The notes under the pieces: generated by a model
Told to the model about the DNA's origin: nothing
The model's database searches: none
The model's input: only the letters and a program-made list of their open reading frames with translations
Position numbers and translations under genes: made by a program
Origin: Heyndrickxia oleronia
GTDB taxonomy: Bacteria; Bacillota; Bacilli; Bacillales; Bacillaceae_C
Direction: 5' to 3'
Assembly (NCBI RefSeq): GCF_017809215.1
Contig: NZ_CP065424.1
Location: 1,276,911 to 1,340,910 of the forward strand
Length of the DNA stretch: 64,000 nucleotides
Part shown: one piece after another, positions 16,088 through 25,129 of the stretch
How the letters are laid out: the number at the start of each line of letters is the position of its first letter
How positions within the stretch are numbered: the stretch's first letter is position 1

Positions 16088-18169
16088 ATGGCAGAATATA
16101 AATTACAAGGCCTTTCCTGTGCCAATTGTGCGAGGGAAATGGAGGAAGAGATACACAAGCTTGAGCATGGAGAGGATGCAAAGGTTTTATATAATACAAG
16201 CAAGCTTATTGTTAATGATGAAATTTCACTAGCACAAGTTGAAAGGATCCTTGCAACTGATGGAGCAGCAATTCAAAAGGATGATCATGATGGCCATGAT
16301 CATGCACACTCCCATGCCCATTCTAATCGTTTATTAAAATTATTTATTATCGTTTCAGCTGTTCTATATTTTTTGGCTATGTTTGTAGGTAAAGCAAGTG
16401 AGGGGGCAGCGATTGCACTATTTATTATTGCTGCGGCAATTAGTGGGTACCAAACATTTATTCAAGGGGTTAAGAACTTATTCAGATTAAAATTTAATAT
16501 TGATACATTAATGACGATAGCATTAATAGGCGCCTTCAGTATCGGGGAATGGAAAGAAGGAACCCTCGTTGCGATATTATTCGGTATTAATGAATTCCTC
16601 GAAGGGTTGGGAATGGAAAAGGCAAGAAATTCTATGGCATCCTTGCTTAAGGTGGCACCTAAAGAAGCTCTCCTAATCGAGGCGGGAAGAGAAAGAATTG
16701 TCTCTATTGAATCATTGAGGGCAGGTGATACTGTATTAGTGAAGCCAGGAGAAAAGATCCCATCAGATGGTGTTGTCCTTGAAGGGAAAAGCTCCGTCAA
16801 TGAAGCGGCAATTACGGGGGAATCTCTACCGGTTGAAAAATCGATAAACCAAGCAGTATATGGTGGAAGTATTAATAATGAAGGAATTCTTAAAATTACT
16901 ATTACAAAGTCTTACGAAGATTCCTCATTAGCGAAAATTTTACATTTGGTGGAAGAAGCACAAGAAACAAAGACACCTACTGAGCAGTTTATCAATCATT
17001 TCGCTAAATATTACACGCCTATCATTATTTTAATTGCGATTATAGTTATGGTAATCCCACCTCTATTTGCAGGAGGAGATTGGGGGAAATGGTTTTATCA
17101 AGGATTAGCCGTGTTAATTGTTGGATGTCCTTGTGCACTAGTTTTATCCTCACCTATTGCAATTGTCTCGGGAATTACTCGCAATGCAAGAAATGGGATT
17201 CTAATTAAAGGTGGAGTGTTCCTTGAACAATTGGGAAAGATCAATACTATTGCCTTTGATAAGACAGGTACATTAACAAAAGGGCAACCAATAGTTGAAG
17301 CAATAAAGCAATATGATGAAAAATTTTTTACAGTGGCTGGTTCAGTAGAAAATGCTTCATCACATCCTTTAGCAAAAGCGGTTATGAAAAAGGTTGAGGA
17401 AGTTTCGGCCCCTATTTATGAGGTATCTGATGTAAACACATTATCAGGCAAGGGGATCGTTGCTAATGTAAATGGGAGTATTTATTTTGTCGGTAATGAA
17501 AAAGGAATACCGCAATCTGCGCTTACCGAGCAAATAAAGCAAGAAATTTCTGAGATGAAAAATCACGGCTATACATTAGTGGCGGTTGCAAATGAAGAAA
17601 AAGTTCTTGGAATAATGGGAATTTCGGATGAAATACGTGGAGAAAGTAAAGTAATTATAGATGAGCTCCAGCAATTAGGAATTAAACATACGGTTATGTT
17701 AACAGGTGATCATGAAAAAACGGCAGAAAAAGTGGCCAAACAAATTGGATTAACGAATTACTTTGCTGGACTTTTGCCAGATGAAAAAGTAGCCAAAGTT
17801 AAAGAGCTCACTCAAAGTGGAAAAGTAGCTATGGTAGGGGATGGAATTAATGATGCTCCAGCACTTGCTACTGCAGATTTAGGAATTGCCATGGGAAAAG
17901 GAACGGATAGTGCAATCGAAACAGCAGATATCGTGCTAATGCAAGACCATTTAGGTAAGCTTCCTTCTGCAATTAGAATTTCTAAGCGAGTTAATCGCAT
18001 CATTAAATTAAATATATCATTGGCCTTAGGATTAAAATTAATCGCCTTGTTGTTAACTATTCCAGGATGGTTAACCTTATGGATCGCCATTCTTTCTGAT
18101 ATGGGAGCAACTGTTTTAGTGACACTAATCAGTTTGACGGTTTTGATTCGTCAAAAACATCATGCATAA
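16088..18169 (+). CDS. cadA: P1B-type heavy-metal efflux ATPase (Zn/Cd/Co, CadA-like)
   Basis: A 693-residue membrane pump. It has one N-terminal metal-binding domain with GLSCANCA (C11, C14) and then a His-rich linker of alternating D, H and A/S residues. Two hydrophobic hairpins precede the actuator motif TGES. The CPC metal-site helix (VGCPCALVLSSP), phosphorylation site DKTGTLTKG, SSHPLA and the hinge GDGINDAPAL follow. CPC with a His-rich segment fits Zn/Cd export rather than copper. ATG 16088 lies after TAGGGGG. It is likely co-transcribed with the repressor 124 bp upstream. Confidence 0.9.
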   Translation: MAEYKLQGLSCANCAREMEEEIHKLEHGEDAKVLYNTSKLIVNDEISLAQVERILATDGAAIQKDDHDGHDHAHSHAHSNRLLKLFIIVSAVLYFLAMFVGKASEGAAIALFIIAAAISGYQTFIQGVKNLFRLKFNIDTLMTIALIGAFSIGEWKEGTLVAILFGINEFLEGLGMEKARNSMASLLKVAPKEALLIEAGRERIVSIESLRAGDTVLVKPGEKIPSDGVVLEGKSSVNEAAITGESLPVEKSINQAVYGGSINNEGILKITITKSYEDSSLAKILHLVEEAQETKTPTEQFINHFAKYYTPIIILIAIIVMVIPPLFAGGDWGKWFYQGLAVLIVGCPCALVLSSPIAIVSGITRNARNGILIKGGVFLEQLGKINTIAFDKTGTLTKGQPIVEAIKQYDEKFFTVAGSVENASSHPLAKAVMKKVEEVSAPIYEVSDVNTLSGKGIVANVNGSIYFVGNEKGIPQSALTEQIKQEISEMKNHGYTLVAVANEEKVLGIMGISDEIRGESKVIIDELQQLGIKHTVMLTGDHEKTAEKVAKQIGLTNYFAGLLPDEKVAKVKELTQSGKVAMVGDGINDAPALATADLGIAMGKGTDSAIETADIVLMQDHLGKLPSAIRISKRVNRIIKLNISLALGLKLIALLLTIPGWLTLWIAILSDMGATVLVTLISLTVLIRQKHHA

Positions 18170-18182
18170 GTTTTAGAAAAAT

Positions 18183-18217
18183 CGCCTTAATTCGACATTA
18201 TTAAGGCGTTTTTTTTA
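18183..18217 (+). terminator. Terminator of the metal ATPase gene
   Basis: CGCCTTAA and TTAAGGCG pair and run into nine T residues. Confidence 0.92.
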
Positions 18218-18707
18218 TTGGAGAAGAAAATTCATAGGTAAATTCGACAACTTCTTGTACAAAAAGCACAAAATAAAAAAGTTGTTTATGCATGCTAGCT
18301 AACTGTTTTGTTCTTTTTTGTTTAAATGAAATAACGACCTGAATGGACCATGTAGGTATAATAAACTATATGAGCTGTAAACGCTTTTTCGACAAATTTC
18401 TCTTTTTGTTAAATATTAAAGGGAATTGGTCAAGAAATTTAAGTATAGGTCTCGATTACTTAAATGTTTACTTAATAAGAAATTTGAAAGGGGTATATCA
18501 TTTTACAGCAAGAATGAAGAAAATAAACTCTTTAGGCAAAAAGTAAATATTTTGCCAAAATATCCTAAATAAGCATTGGAAAATCGGGAGCTTAAACATA
18601 TAGAAAAGGACATAATATTATTATCTATTGTTTTTAGATGGACAACCATTGACTGGTGGTCAGCCAATGCACGTTAGAAAAAATTAAGAAATGGGGTAGG
18701 GTGTATA
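18218..18707. other. Long leader region of the allantoin permease
   Basis: About 490 bp without a supported gene. Visible elements are TTGTACAA at 18255-18262, a weak cre-like site at 18376-18389, and an inverted repeat CATTG-A-CTG-N5-CAG-C-CAATG at 18647-18669 just before the start. A 67-codon open frame at 18343-18546 has no ribosome binding site and no recognisable motif. Confidence 0.5.
18376..18389 (+). promoter_or_regulatory. Weak cre-like site upstream of the allantoin permease
   Basis: TGTAAACGCTTTTT matches most of the CcpA consensus TGWAARCGYTWNCA but lacks the final CA. Carbon control of the cluster is possible but unproven. Confidence 0.28.
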
Positions 18708-20105
18708 ATGTCTACGAAGTTAGATAATTATGATTCAAATGAGATACAGATCGAACACGCTCCAGGTGTAGATGAATCGTTGTATCCGAAAAAAAATAAC
18801 GAACGAACGGTAGGTCCAATCTCTTATGCATTTATGTGGATTGGTGATGGGGTAAACTTAGGGAATATGACTCTAGGTGCCAGCTTAGTTGTAGCCGGAA
18901 TTGCAACACTAAATATTTATCAGACATTTTTAGCAGGTATTATCGCAATCGCTATTATTTCAACTATTTTTGCTTTAAATGACAGACTTGGATACAAAAC
19001 TGGTATCCCATATGTTGCTCAACTTAGAATGTCCTTTGGTATTAAAGGAACAATCATTTCATCCCTTTTACGTGGTATACCGGCCATCGTTTGGTATGGA
19101 ATACAAAGTTGGATTGGTGCTACAGCATTAAATGAAATTGCAAAAATTGCTACAGATGGTAGCTTTGATCATGTTGCTATTTGCTTTGTAGCGTTGGTGT
19201 TATTACAAATTGTTCTTTCACTATTTGGCTTCCATGCCATTAAATGGGTAGAATCACTTGCTTCAATTATTATCATGTTAGCACTTGTATACGTGTTTAT
19301 TATTCTTTTAACTTCACATAGAGATGCAATTGCTGATACATGGGTTCATACAAAAGGATCATGGGGCTTACCATTCTTCGGATTTATTATGGTATTCCTT
19401 GGAAACTATGCTGCGATTTTCTTAAGTGCAGCAGATTACTCAAGAGAATTGAAAACGGGTATTAGTAATGGAAAACGTGGAACTTTATACTTTGTTTCTA
19501 TTTTTGTAGCCTATGGTTTTGTACTCACAATTGGTGCAATGCTTGCTTCAGCAACAGGAGTAACTAACCCTGCAAAAGCATTAGCAATTATCGTTGTTAA
19601 TTCATATATTACAGTTTTTGTATCAATCTTTATCGTAATTGGAGTTATTGCAACAAATATGGTTGCCAATATTATTCCTCCAGCATATGTTATTACATTG
19701 CTTACTAAATTGAAATATAAGCCTGCAGCTATCATTACTGGTTTGCTTGCATTAGTTGCCTTCCCTTGGGAACTTGTAAAGGATTCATCAGCAGAAGGCT
19801 TAAACCTATTCGTACTGATCTATTCTGCATTTTTAGGACCAGTAGTTGCAATTTTATTAGTGGAATATTATATTTTGAGAAAACAAAAAGTGGATGTAGC
19901 AGAAATTTATAAGCCGGATGGTCAATTTGCTGGATTTAATCCATGTGCATTAATTGCGATGTTCATTGGTGCAGCAGCAGCCTTCATAGAAGTGGATTTA
20001 GCTTGGATTGTTGGTGCAGTGGTCGCAGCAATTGCCTACATCTTATTAATGAAGTTTACATTTAAAAATTCTAAGTTTAAAAAAGGTACGATATTTGAGA
20101 AATAA
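18708..20105 (+). CDS. pucI: NCS1-family allantoin permease
   Basis: A 465-residue transporter with about twelve membrane segments. PISYAFMWIGDGVNLGNMTLG at the first helix and RGIPAIVWYGIQSWIGATA in the third are NCS1 landmarks. The family moves hydantoins, cytosine and allantoin with a cation. Context gives the substrate: the next two genes are allantoinases. The ATG follows GGGGTAGGG. B. subtilis PucI is the likely counterpart. The gene has its own terminator. Confidence 0.87.
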   Translation: MSTKLDNYDSNEIQIEHAPGVDESLYPKKNNERTVGPISYAFMWIGDGVNLGNMTLGASLVVAGIATLNIYQTFLAGIIAIAIISTIFALNDRLGYKTGIPYVAQLRMSFGIKGTIISSLLRGIPAIVWYGIQSWIGATALNEIAKIATDGSFDHVAICFVALVLLQIVLSLFGFHAIKWVESLASIIIMLALVYVFIILLTSHRDAIADTWVHTKGSWGLPFFGFIMVFLGNYAAIFLSAADYSRELKTGISNGKRGTLYFVSIFVAYGFVLTIGAMLASATGVTNPAKALAIIVVNSYITVFVSIFIVIGVIATNMVANIIPPAYVITLLTKLKYKPAAIITGLLALVAFPWELVKDSSAEGLNLFVLIYSAFLGPVVAILLVEYYILRKQKVDVAEIYKPDGQFAGFNPCALIAMFIGAAAAFIEVDLAWIVGAVVAAIAYILLMKFTFKNSKFKKGTIFEK

Positions 20106-20135
20106 TGATTGATGAAAATCAAATCTATAAGTAAG

Positions 20136-20187
20136 AGATTGCATTGTAGTGGATGGTTTTTATCATCACGACAATGCAATCTTTTTT
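20136..20187 (+). terminator. Terminator after the allantoin permease
   Basis: AGATTGCATTGT and ACAATGCAATCT pair perfectly and are followed by TTTTT. Confidence 0.93.
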
Positions 20188-20332
20188 CTTTAGTCACTTA
20201 TATCCAAGGCTCTAATTTCTAATTAATTTCAATTCCAAAAAAATTAGAAAAGAGCTTTCTTTAAAGAAAGAAACTAAAACAAAATGACTTAGGGAAAGAA
20301 TAAATGATGATAAATAGGAAGGAGAGATAATT

Positions 20333-21688
20333 ATGTCATACGATTTAATTATTAAAAATGGAAATGTAGTTTTTCGCGATGGTGTACGTAAAGTAGACAT
20401 TGGTGTTAAAAATGAAAAAATCTCTTGCATAGCTGAACAAATTACAGAGGATGCAAAGGAGATTATTGATGCAAGTGGGCAATATGTAATGCCTGGAATG
20501 ATTGATACTCATGTACATATCAGTGAACCTGGTCGTACAGAATGGGAAGGGTTTGAGACTGGATCAAAAGCACTTGCTGCTGGTGGTACAACAAGTTATG
20601 TTGAAATGCCACTTAATGCACTTCCAGCTACTATTAATAAGGAAGCTTTGGATTTAAAACTTGAGGCAGCAGTAAATCAGAACTATGTAGACTACGGTTT
20701 TTATGGTGGACTTGTTCCTGAAAATTTAGATAAGTTACAAGAGCTAGATGATGCAGGTGTTCTTGCTTTTAAATGCTTCTTATCTGATATAACAAGTGAT
20801 ATTCCTGGAGACTTTACAAATGTTGATGATTATACTTTATATAAAGGAATGCAAAAGTTAGCAGAGTTAGATCAAATACTTTGTATTCATGCAGAGAATC
20901 CATCTGTAACTTCTAAACTTGCGGAGGAAATGGTCCGTGAGGGAAGAACAACTGCAATGGATTACGTTAACTCTAGACCAATATTTACAGAAGTTGAAGC
21001 TGTGCAACGTGCCTTACTATTTGCAAAAGAAACTGGCTGTAAATTACATTTAGTGCATATCAGCACTTCTGAAGCCGTTCAGGCGATTCTAAAAGCACGT
21101 GCTGAAGGGGTGGACGTCACTCTTGAATCATGTCCACATTATTTCTCGATGACTGCTGAAATGGTTGAAGAAATCGGTCCTAGAGCAAAATGTCAACCAC
21201 CATTGAGAAAAGCAAAGGATCAAGCAAAATTATGGGACGAGCTTCTTAATGGAAATATTGATTGGTTAACTTCAGACCACTCTCCATGTACAGAAGATTT
21301 GAAGCAAGGAAATATTTTTGAAGCATGGGGCGGAATTAGTGGAGCTCAAAATAATGTTGACTTAATGTTTGATTTGGCAGTGAAACAGCGTGGCCTAGAA
21401 GTTCAAAAATTTGTTGATCTTATTGCAACAAATCCATCTAAACGTTTCAACATACCGAATAAAGGTGAGATTGCTGTTTCGAAGGATGCAGATATTATCC
21501 TACTCGATCCTAATCAGTCTTATACAGTAAAAAGAGAAGATCTATATTATAAAAATAAGCATAGTGCTTATGAAGGCAGAAAAATCGACTGCCGCGTGAC
21601 TAAAACGATTGTTCGTGGACATGTAGTTTTTGATTTAGAAGAAGGAATCGTTGGTGAACCAATTGGTAAGCTAATGTCAGCAAAATAA
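20333..21688 (+). CDS. allB: Allantoinase, copy 1 (AllB-like)
   Basis: This cyclic amidohydrolase opens allantoin to allantoate. The 451-residue protein shows the metal motif IDTHVHISEPG, the carbamylated lysine in LAFKCFL, the histidines in CIHAEN and LHLVHIS, and TSDHSPC. The segment around SDHSPCTEDLKQGNIFEAWG follows the E. coli AllB pattern more closely than copy 2 does. The ATG follows AAGGAGAG. It lies between two terminators, so it can be expressed separately from copy 2. Confidence 0.9.
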   Translation: MSYDLIIKNGNVVFRDGVRKVDIGVKNEKISCIAEQITEDAKEIIDASGQYVMPGMIDTHVHISEPGRTEWEGFETGSKALAAGGTTSYVEMPLNALPATINKEALDLKLEAAVNQNYVDYGFYGGLVPENLDKLQELDDAGVLAFKCFLSDITSDIPGDFTNVDDYTLYKGMQKLAELDQILCIHAENPSVTSKLAEEMVREGRTTAMDYVNSRPIFTEVEAVQRALLFAKETGCKLHLVHISTSEAVQAILKARAEGVDVTLESCPHYFSMTAEMVEEIGPRAKCQPPLRKAKDQAKLWDELLNGNIDWLTSDHSPCTEDLKQGNIFEAWGGISGAQNNVDLMFDLAVKQRGLEVQKFVDLIATNPSKRFNIPNKGEIAVSKDADIILLDPNQSYTVKREDLYYKNKHSAYEGRKIDCRVTKTIVRGHVVFDLEEGIVGEPIGKLMSAK

Positions 21689-21695
21689 TAATTGT

Positions 21696-21738
21696 CTAAG
21701 GGTTAGTCTTTTAATAGGTCTGACCCCTTAGCTTTTTA
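21696..21738 (+). terminator. Terminator after allantoinase copy 1
   Basis: CTAAGGG-TTAG-C and G-CTGACCCCTTAG form a stem with a bulge, followed by CTTTTTAT. Confidence 0.75.
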
Positions 21739-21818
21739 TGCAGTCCCTTATTCATGGATTGGAGCGGTTTAATTTAAATGATTGACTGCTCAAGAAATAA
21801 GCAAGGAGGAAAAAGGAA

Positions 21819-23153
21819 ATGGCTACATTCGATTTATTAATAAAAAACGGTACTATTGTGACAGCAGAGTCAAATGCTCAAGGTGATATCGCTATTAAGG
21901 ATGGTAAAATTGCGGAGGTTTCTATCGGTAAGTCAATCGAAGGAACAGCAGAGAAAGTTATTGAGGCGGAAGGTCTCCATGTTTTCCCGGGCCTAATTGA
22001 TTCACATGTTCATTTTAATGAACCTGGTCGAACAGAATGGGAAGGATTGGAAACTGGAAGTAAAAGTTTGGCAGCTGGGGGAGTAACAACATTCTTTGAT
22101 ATGCCATTAAATAGTACACCACCAACAATTAATAAAGAAAACTTAGAATTGAAAAGAGCAGCTGCTAAAGAAAAATCAATTGTTAATCCTCGTTTCTGGG
22201 GTGGACTTGTTCCACAAAATATTGCAGATTTGAAGGAACTTCACGAAAATGGTGTAATTGGTTTTAAAGCATTTATGTCACCGAGTGGAATTGCAGATTT
22301 TGATAATGCGGATGATGAAACACTATATAAAGGAATGAAAGAGATCGCTTCATTTGGTTCCCTTTTAGCTGTTCATGCTGAGAGTACAGTAATTTGTGAT
22401 CAACTTGCTCAAGAGAAGCAAAGCCAAGGAAAGACATCAGCAAGAGATTTTGTTGAATCAAGACCAATTATTTCTGAAATTGAGGCAGTTAGAAGAATAA
22501 TTTCTTATGCTGAGGCAACTGGCTGTAAGCTTCATATTGTTCATGCAAGCAGCAGAAAAGTTGTACAAGTTATTAAAGAGGCACAACTAAGAGGTGTAGA
22601 TGTGACAGTAGAAACTTGTCCGCATTATTTATCTCTTACAGTAAAAGATTTGGAAGAAAAAGGTGGGGTAGCAAAATGCTGTCCACCATTAAGAGATGAA
22701 GATGAAGTTGAAGATTTATGGGCTGCTGTAGCTAATGGGGAAATTACTGTTATTGGCTCCGACCATTCACCAGCACCCGCATCAATGAAAGAAATAGAAG
22801 GCAACTTTTTTGAAGGATGGGGCGGAATTTCAGGTGCACAATCTACTTTAAATATCTTATTGACTGAAGGCCATTTTAAACGTAACCTTCCTTTAGAAAA
22901 AATTGTTGAATTGACAGCGACAAATCCTGCAAAATTATTTAAACTTGAAAATAAAGGTACCATTGCACCTAATTATGATGCAGATATAACAATTGTGAAT
23001 TTAAACGAAAGCTTTGAATTAAAGAAAGAAGATCTATTCTATCGTCATCAACATTCACCTTATGTTGGAAAAACATATCAAGGAAAAGTAAAAACAACAA
23101 TTGTGAATGGCCAAATTGTGTTTGAAAATGGAAAAATTATTGCTGAAAAATAA
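21819..23153 (+). CDS. pucH: Allantoinase, copy 2 (PucH-like)
   Basis: A 444-residue paralogue of the previous gene. It keeps all metal ligands: IDSHVHFNEPG, GFKAFMSPSGI (lysine to be carbamylated), AVHAES, LHIVHASS and GSDHSPA. The segments around PSGIADF and VIGSDHSPAPASMKEIEG fit the Bacillus PucH branch, and the Cys after SDHSP is replaced by Ala. The ATG follows AAGGAGG. Either copy may act on allantoin or on different enantiomers; the sequence does not tell. Confidence 0.88.
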   Translation: MATFDLLIKNGTIVTAESNAQGDIAIKDGKIAEVSIGKSIEGTAEKVIEAEGLHVFPGLIDSHVHFNEPGRTEWEGLETGSKSLAAGGVTTFFDMPLNSTPPTINKENLELKRAAAKEKSIVNPRFWGGLVPQNIADLKELHENGVIGFKAFMSPSGIADFDNADDETLYKGMKEIASFGSLLAVHAESTVICDQLAQEKQSQGKTSARDFVESRPIISEIEAVRRIISYAEATGCKLHIVHASSRKVVQVIKEAQLRGVDVTVETCPHYLSLTVKDLEEKGGVAKCCPPLRDEDEVEDLWAAVANGEITVIGSDHSPAPASMKEIEGNFFEGWGGISGAQSTLNILLTEGHFKRNLPLEKIVELTATNPAKLFKLENKGTIAPNYDADITIVNLNESFELKKEDLFYRHQHSPYVGKTYQGKVKTTIVNGQIVFENGKIIAEK

Positions 23154-23159
23154 CATGTA

Positions 23160-23203
23160 AAAAGAGAGGTAGGCTGAATAATCAATACTCAGCCTACCTC
23201 TCT
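23160..23203. terminator. Bidirectional terminator between allantoinase copy 2 and pucR
   Basis: AGAGAGGTAGGCTGA and TCAGCCTACCTCTCT pair over a short loop. AAA-rich and TTTT-rich flanks let it serve both converging genes. Confidence 0.85.
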
Positions 23204-23226
23204 TCGTTTTAGAAGGTATAAGTTAC

Positions 23227-24870
23227 TCATTCGGATTCTTCGAGAATGGAACCTATGATTAAAGCGACTCGAATCCGAAGTGAATAGGCAGGGTCACGGA
23301 AAGAACAGTTAAGTAAAGCTTCTGTTTTTTCAATTCGATATTTCACTGTATTACGGTGAATAAATAATTTTCTTGATGTTTCCGAAATTTCACATTGGCA
23401 GTCAAGATATACTTGAATGGTTTTTACCAATTCTTGATCTTCCTTTGTTTTAGGATAGGCCAATGATTTTAATGTATTTTCATAGAGAGCCTTTAAATCC
23501 TTCTTCGGAATAATTTTTAGCAATTCCTCAAGTTCTCTTGTTCGGTAGAAGTTTATGAACCCGAACATGTTTAGATCATATCCGTTCATAATTGCTTCAA
23601 CCGCCTCATGATAAGCAGTTGGAATGTCCCTTAGAGAGTGAACAGCATTACTTACACCGAATGAAATAGAATAATCTCCTTGTAAATGACTTTGAGCCGT
23701 TTCAACAAATTTTGTTATATGCTTCATTTCAGTCTCGGTAATATCAGGAAATTGCACAATCATAACAAAGTACTTTTCTTTAGTAAATAATGTCGCATTT
23801 ACTTGTGCATCGATAATTTCATCTTCAAGCTTATCGTAAATACTATGATAAAGCTCACCAACCTTTTTTTCATAAAGTTGTAGAGTTTCGTAATTTTCAC
23901 CTTTTGGATCAACGGTACAAATAATACATATATTATTCAGATCCTCTTGTAAGCCATAAAAATTTCCACGACTAATGATTTCCTCATCTGATTGAATTCT
24001 CATTTCGATTAAATCGGCGAAAAAGTTATTCTTCAATAATCTTGAGTTTTCTTCAATAGCCTGTTCCTTAATAATTGTGAATGAAACCACATTCCCAGCT
24101 TGTTCAATGGCCATTTGTGAAGAAGGATATGGCAAGGTTAGAGAATCTATGATTACTAGCATGCTATTATCCTGACGCTTTGTTTGCACAGGAAATGTTG
24201 AGATGGATTGATTTTCCTTAGAAGGAATAGCATACGTATTTCCTTCACGAGCTGCATCTAAATCCTTTTTAATTATCTCGATTATTTCTTGCTCAATTAT
24301 CTTCATCGATTCTTTGCGGAAATCATGACTTTGTGCAATCTTTTCGCCACGATGATTAAGCAAAAGAGTTGGACGTAATAAAAAATGACCTAATTGTTCA
24401 ACAAGAGCATTTAAACTATATCCTTTAATCATCATATCTGAAAATTCCTTTTGAACATGTAAAGCATAATAAAGTTGCTCTGCTTCATGGTCATTTAAAT
24501 AATTCAAAATATGACGTGAGACCTCACCTAATGAATGGTCTGTATGCAAATCAATAATCGGAAAAGCCAAATCATCGGCTAGTAATTTCACCTCTGCTGG
24601 CAAAGTCTTTAAGAAACGATTGATCTTAATGACTATTCCAGAACAATTTAATGCATGCATTTGTCTAATTAACTCGCATAGCTTTTGTGTATCGTCTTTA
24701 AAAGCATAGCCAGTAGTTAACAGTAAATGATCTTTATTTAAAAACTTAATGATGTCAGGTGTATCTGATATATTAACAAACTGTACATTTCGGGTAAGTC
24801 CTCTATGACCTGCTAAAACAATTGATTCTTTCATACCTTCTAAGATAAATAAATCATTCATTGTTTTCAT
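23227..24870 (-). CDS. pucR: PucR-family regulator of purine catabolism
   Basis: A 547-residue regulator. The N-terminal PucR domain (about 1-125) includes NVQFVNISDTPDIIKFL and LLLTTGYAF. A long GGDEF-like middle follows, and a C-terminal helix-turn-helix reads ISETSRKLFIHRNTVKYRIE. This is the layout of B. subtilis PucR, which senses intermediates such as allantoin or allantoate and switches the puc genes. It is transcribed against the operon and divergent from allH. TTTGTACAAA lies 24 bp upstream of its start and could be an operator. Confidence 0.9.
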   Translation of the reverse strand: MKTMNDLFILEGMKESIVLAGHRGLTRNVQFVNISDTPDIIKFLNKDHLLLTTGYAFKDDTQKLCELIRQMHALNCSGIVIKINRFLKTLPAEVKLLADDLAFPIIDLHTDHSLGEVSRHILNYLNDHEAEQLYYALHVQKEFSDMMIKGYSLNALVEQLGHFLLRPTLLLNHRGEKIAQSHDFRKESMKIIEQEIIEIIKKDLDAAREGNTYAIPSKENQSISTFPVQTKRQDNSMLVIIDSLTLPYPSSQMAIEQAGNVVSFTIIKEQAIEENSRLLKNNFFADLIEMRIQSDEEIISRGNFYGLQEDLNNICIICTVDPKGENYETLQLYEKKVGELYHSIYDKLEDEIIDAQVNATLFTKEKYFVMIVQFPDITETEMKHITKFVETAQSHLQGDYSISFGVSNAVHSLRDIPTAYHEAVEAIMNGYDLNMFGFINFYRTRELEELLKIIPKKDLKALYENTLKSLAYPKTKEDQELVKTIQVYLDCQCEISETSRKLFIHRNTVKYRIEKTEALLNCSFRDPAYSLRIRVALIIGSILEESE

Positions 24871-24894
24871 GAATATCCCTCAAATACATTAAAG

Positions 24895-24904
24895 TTTGTA
24901 CAAA
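24895..24904. promoter_or_regulatory. TTTGTACAAA palindrome upstream of pucR
   Basis: A perfect 10-bp palindrome 25 bases before the pucR start. TTGTACAA also occurs at 18255, and split halves TTTGTAC (28575-28581) and GTACAAA (28596-28602) lie between the hydrolase gene and allC. Confidence 0.35.
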
Positions 24905-24966
24905 ATTAATTCTAGCTTAACTTACTTATCATACGTTTAATATAGCTAAAATGCAAGTGATAATTT

Positions 24967-24986
24967 AGTCATTTTAAACAATGACT
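24967..24986. promoter_or_regulatory. Inverted repeat in the pucR-allH divergent region
   Basis: AGTCATT and AATGACT are perfect 7-bp arms around six bases, followed by TTTTTT. It may be an operator or a small terminator-like hairpin. The arm AAACAATGACT recurs on the other strand at 28810-28820. Confidence 0.4.
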
Positions 24987-25047
24987 TTTTTCACCAAAAA
25001 AACTACACTGGGATTAAAGAATCTTAGAAGGATAGTGTAAACGAAAA

Positions 25048-25078
25048 AACGAAGCGGATGTTGTTTTAGTGCTTCGTT
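25048..25078 (+). other. Hairpin in the allH leader
   Basis: AACGAAGC and GCTTCGTT pair over 15 bases; the following ATTTTG is a poor T run. A TATACT -10-like box follows at 25089. It may separate allH transcription from upstream or be chance. Confidence 0.35.
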
Positions 25079-25129
25079 ATTTTGATGTTATACTACTGTT
25101 ATTGGGTAAATGGATAATGAGGAAGGGAA

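Noticed and set aside
18343..18546. 67-codon open frame upstream of the allantoin permease
   Set aside because: No ribosome binding site, no recognisable motif and composition like the surrounding AT-rich gap.
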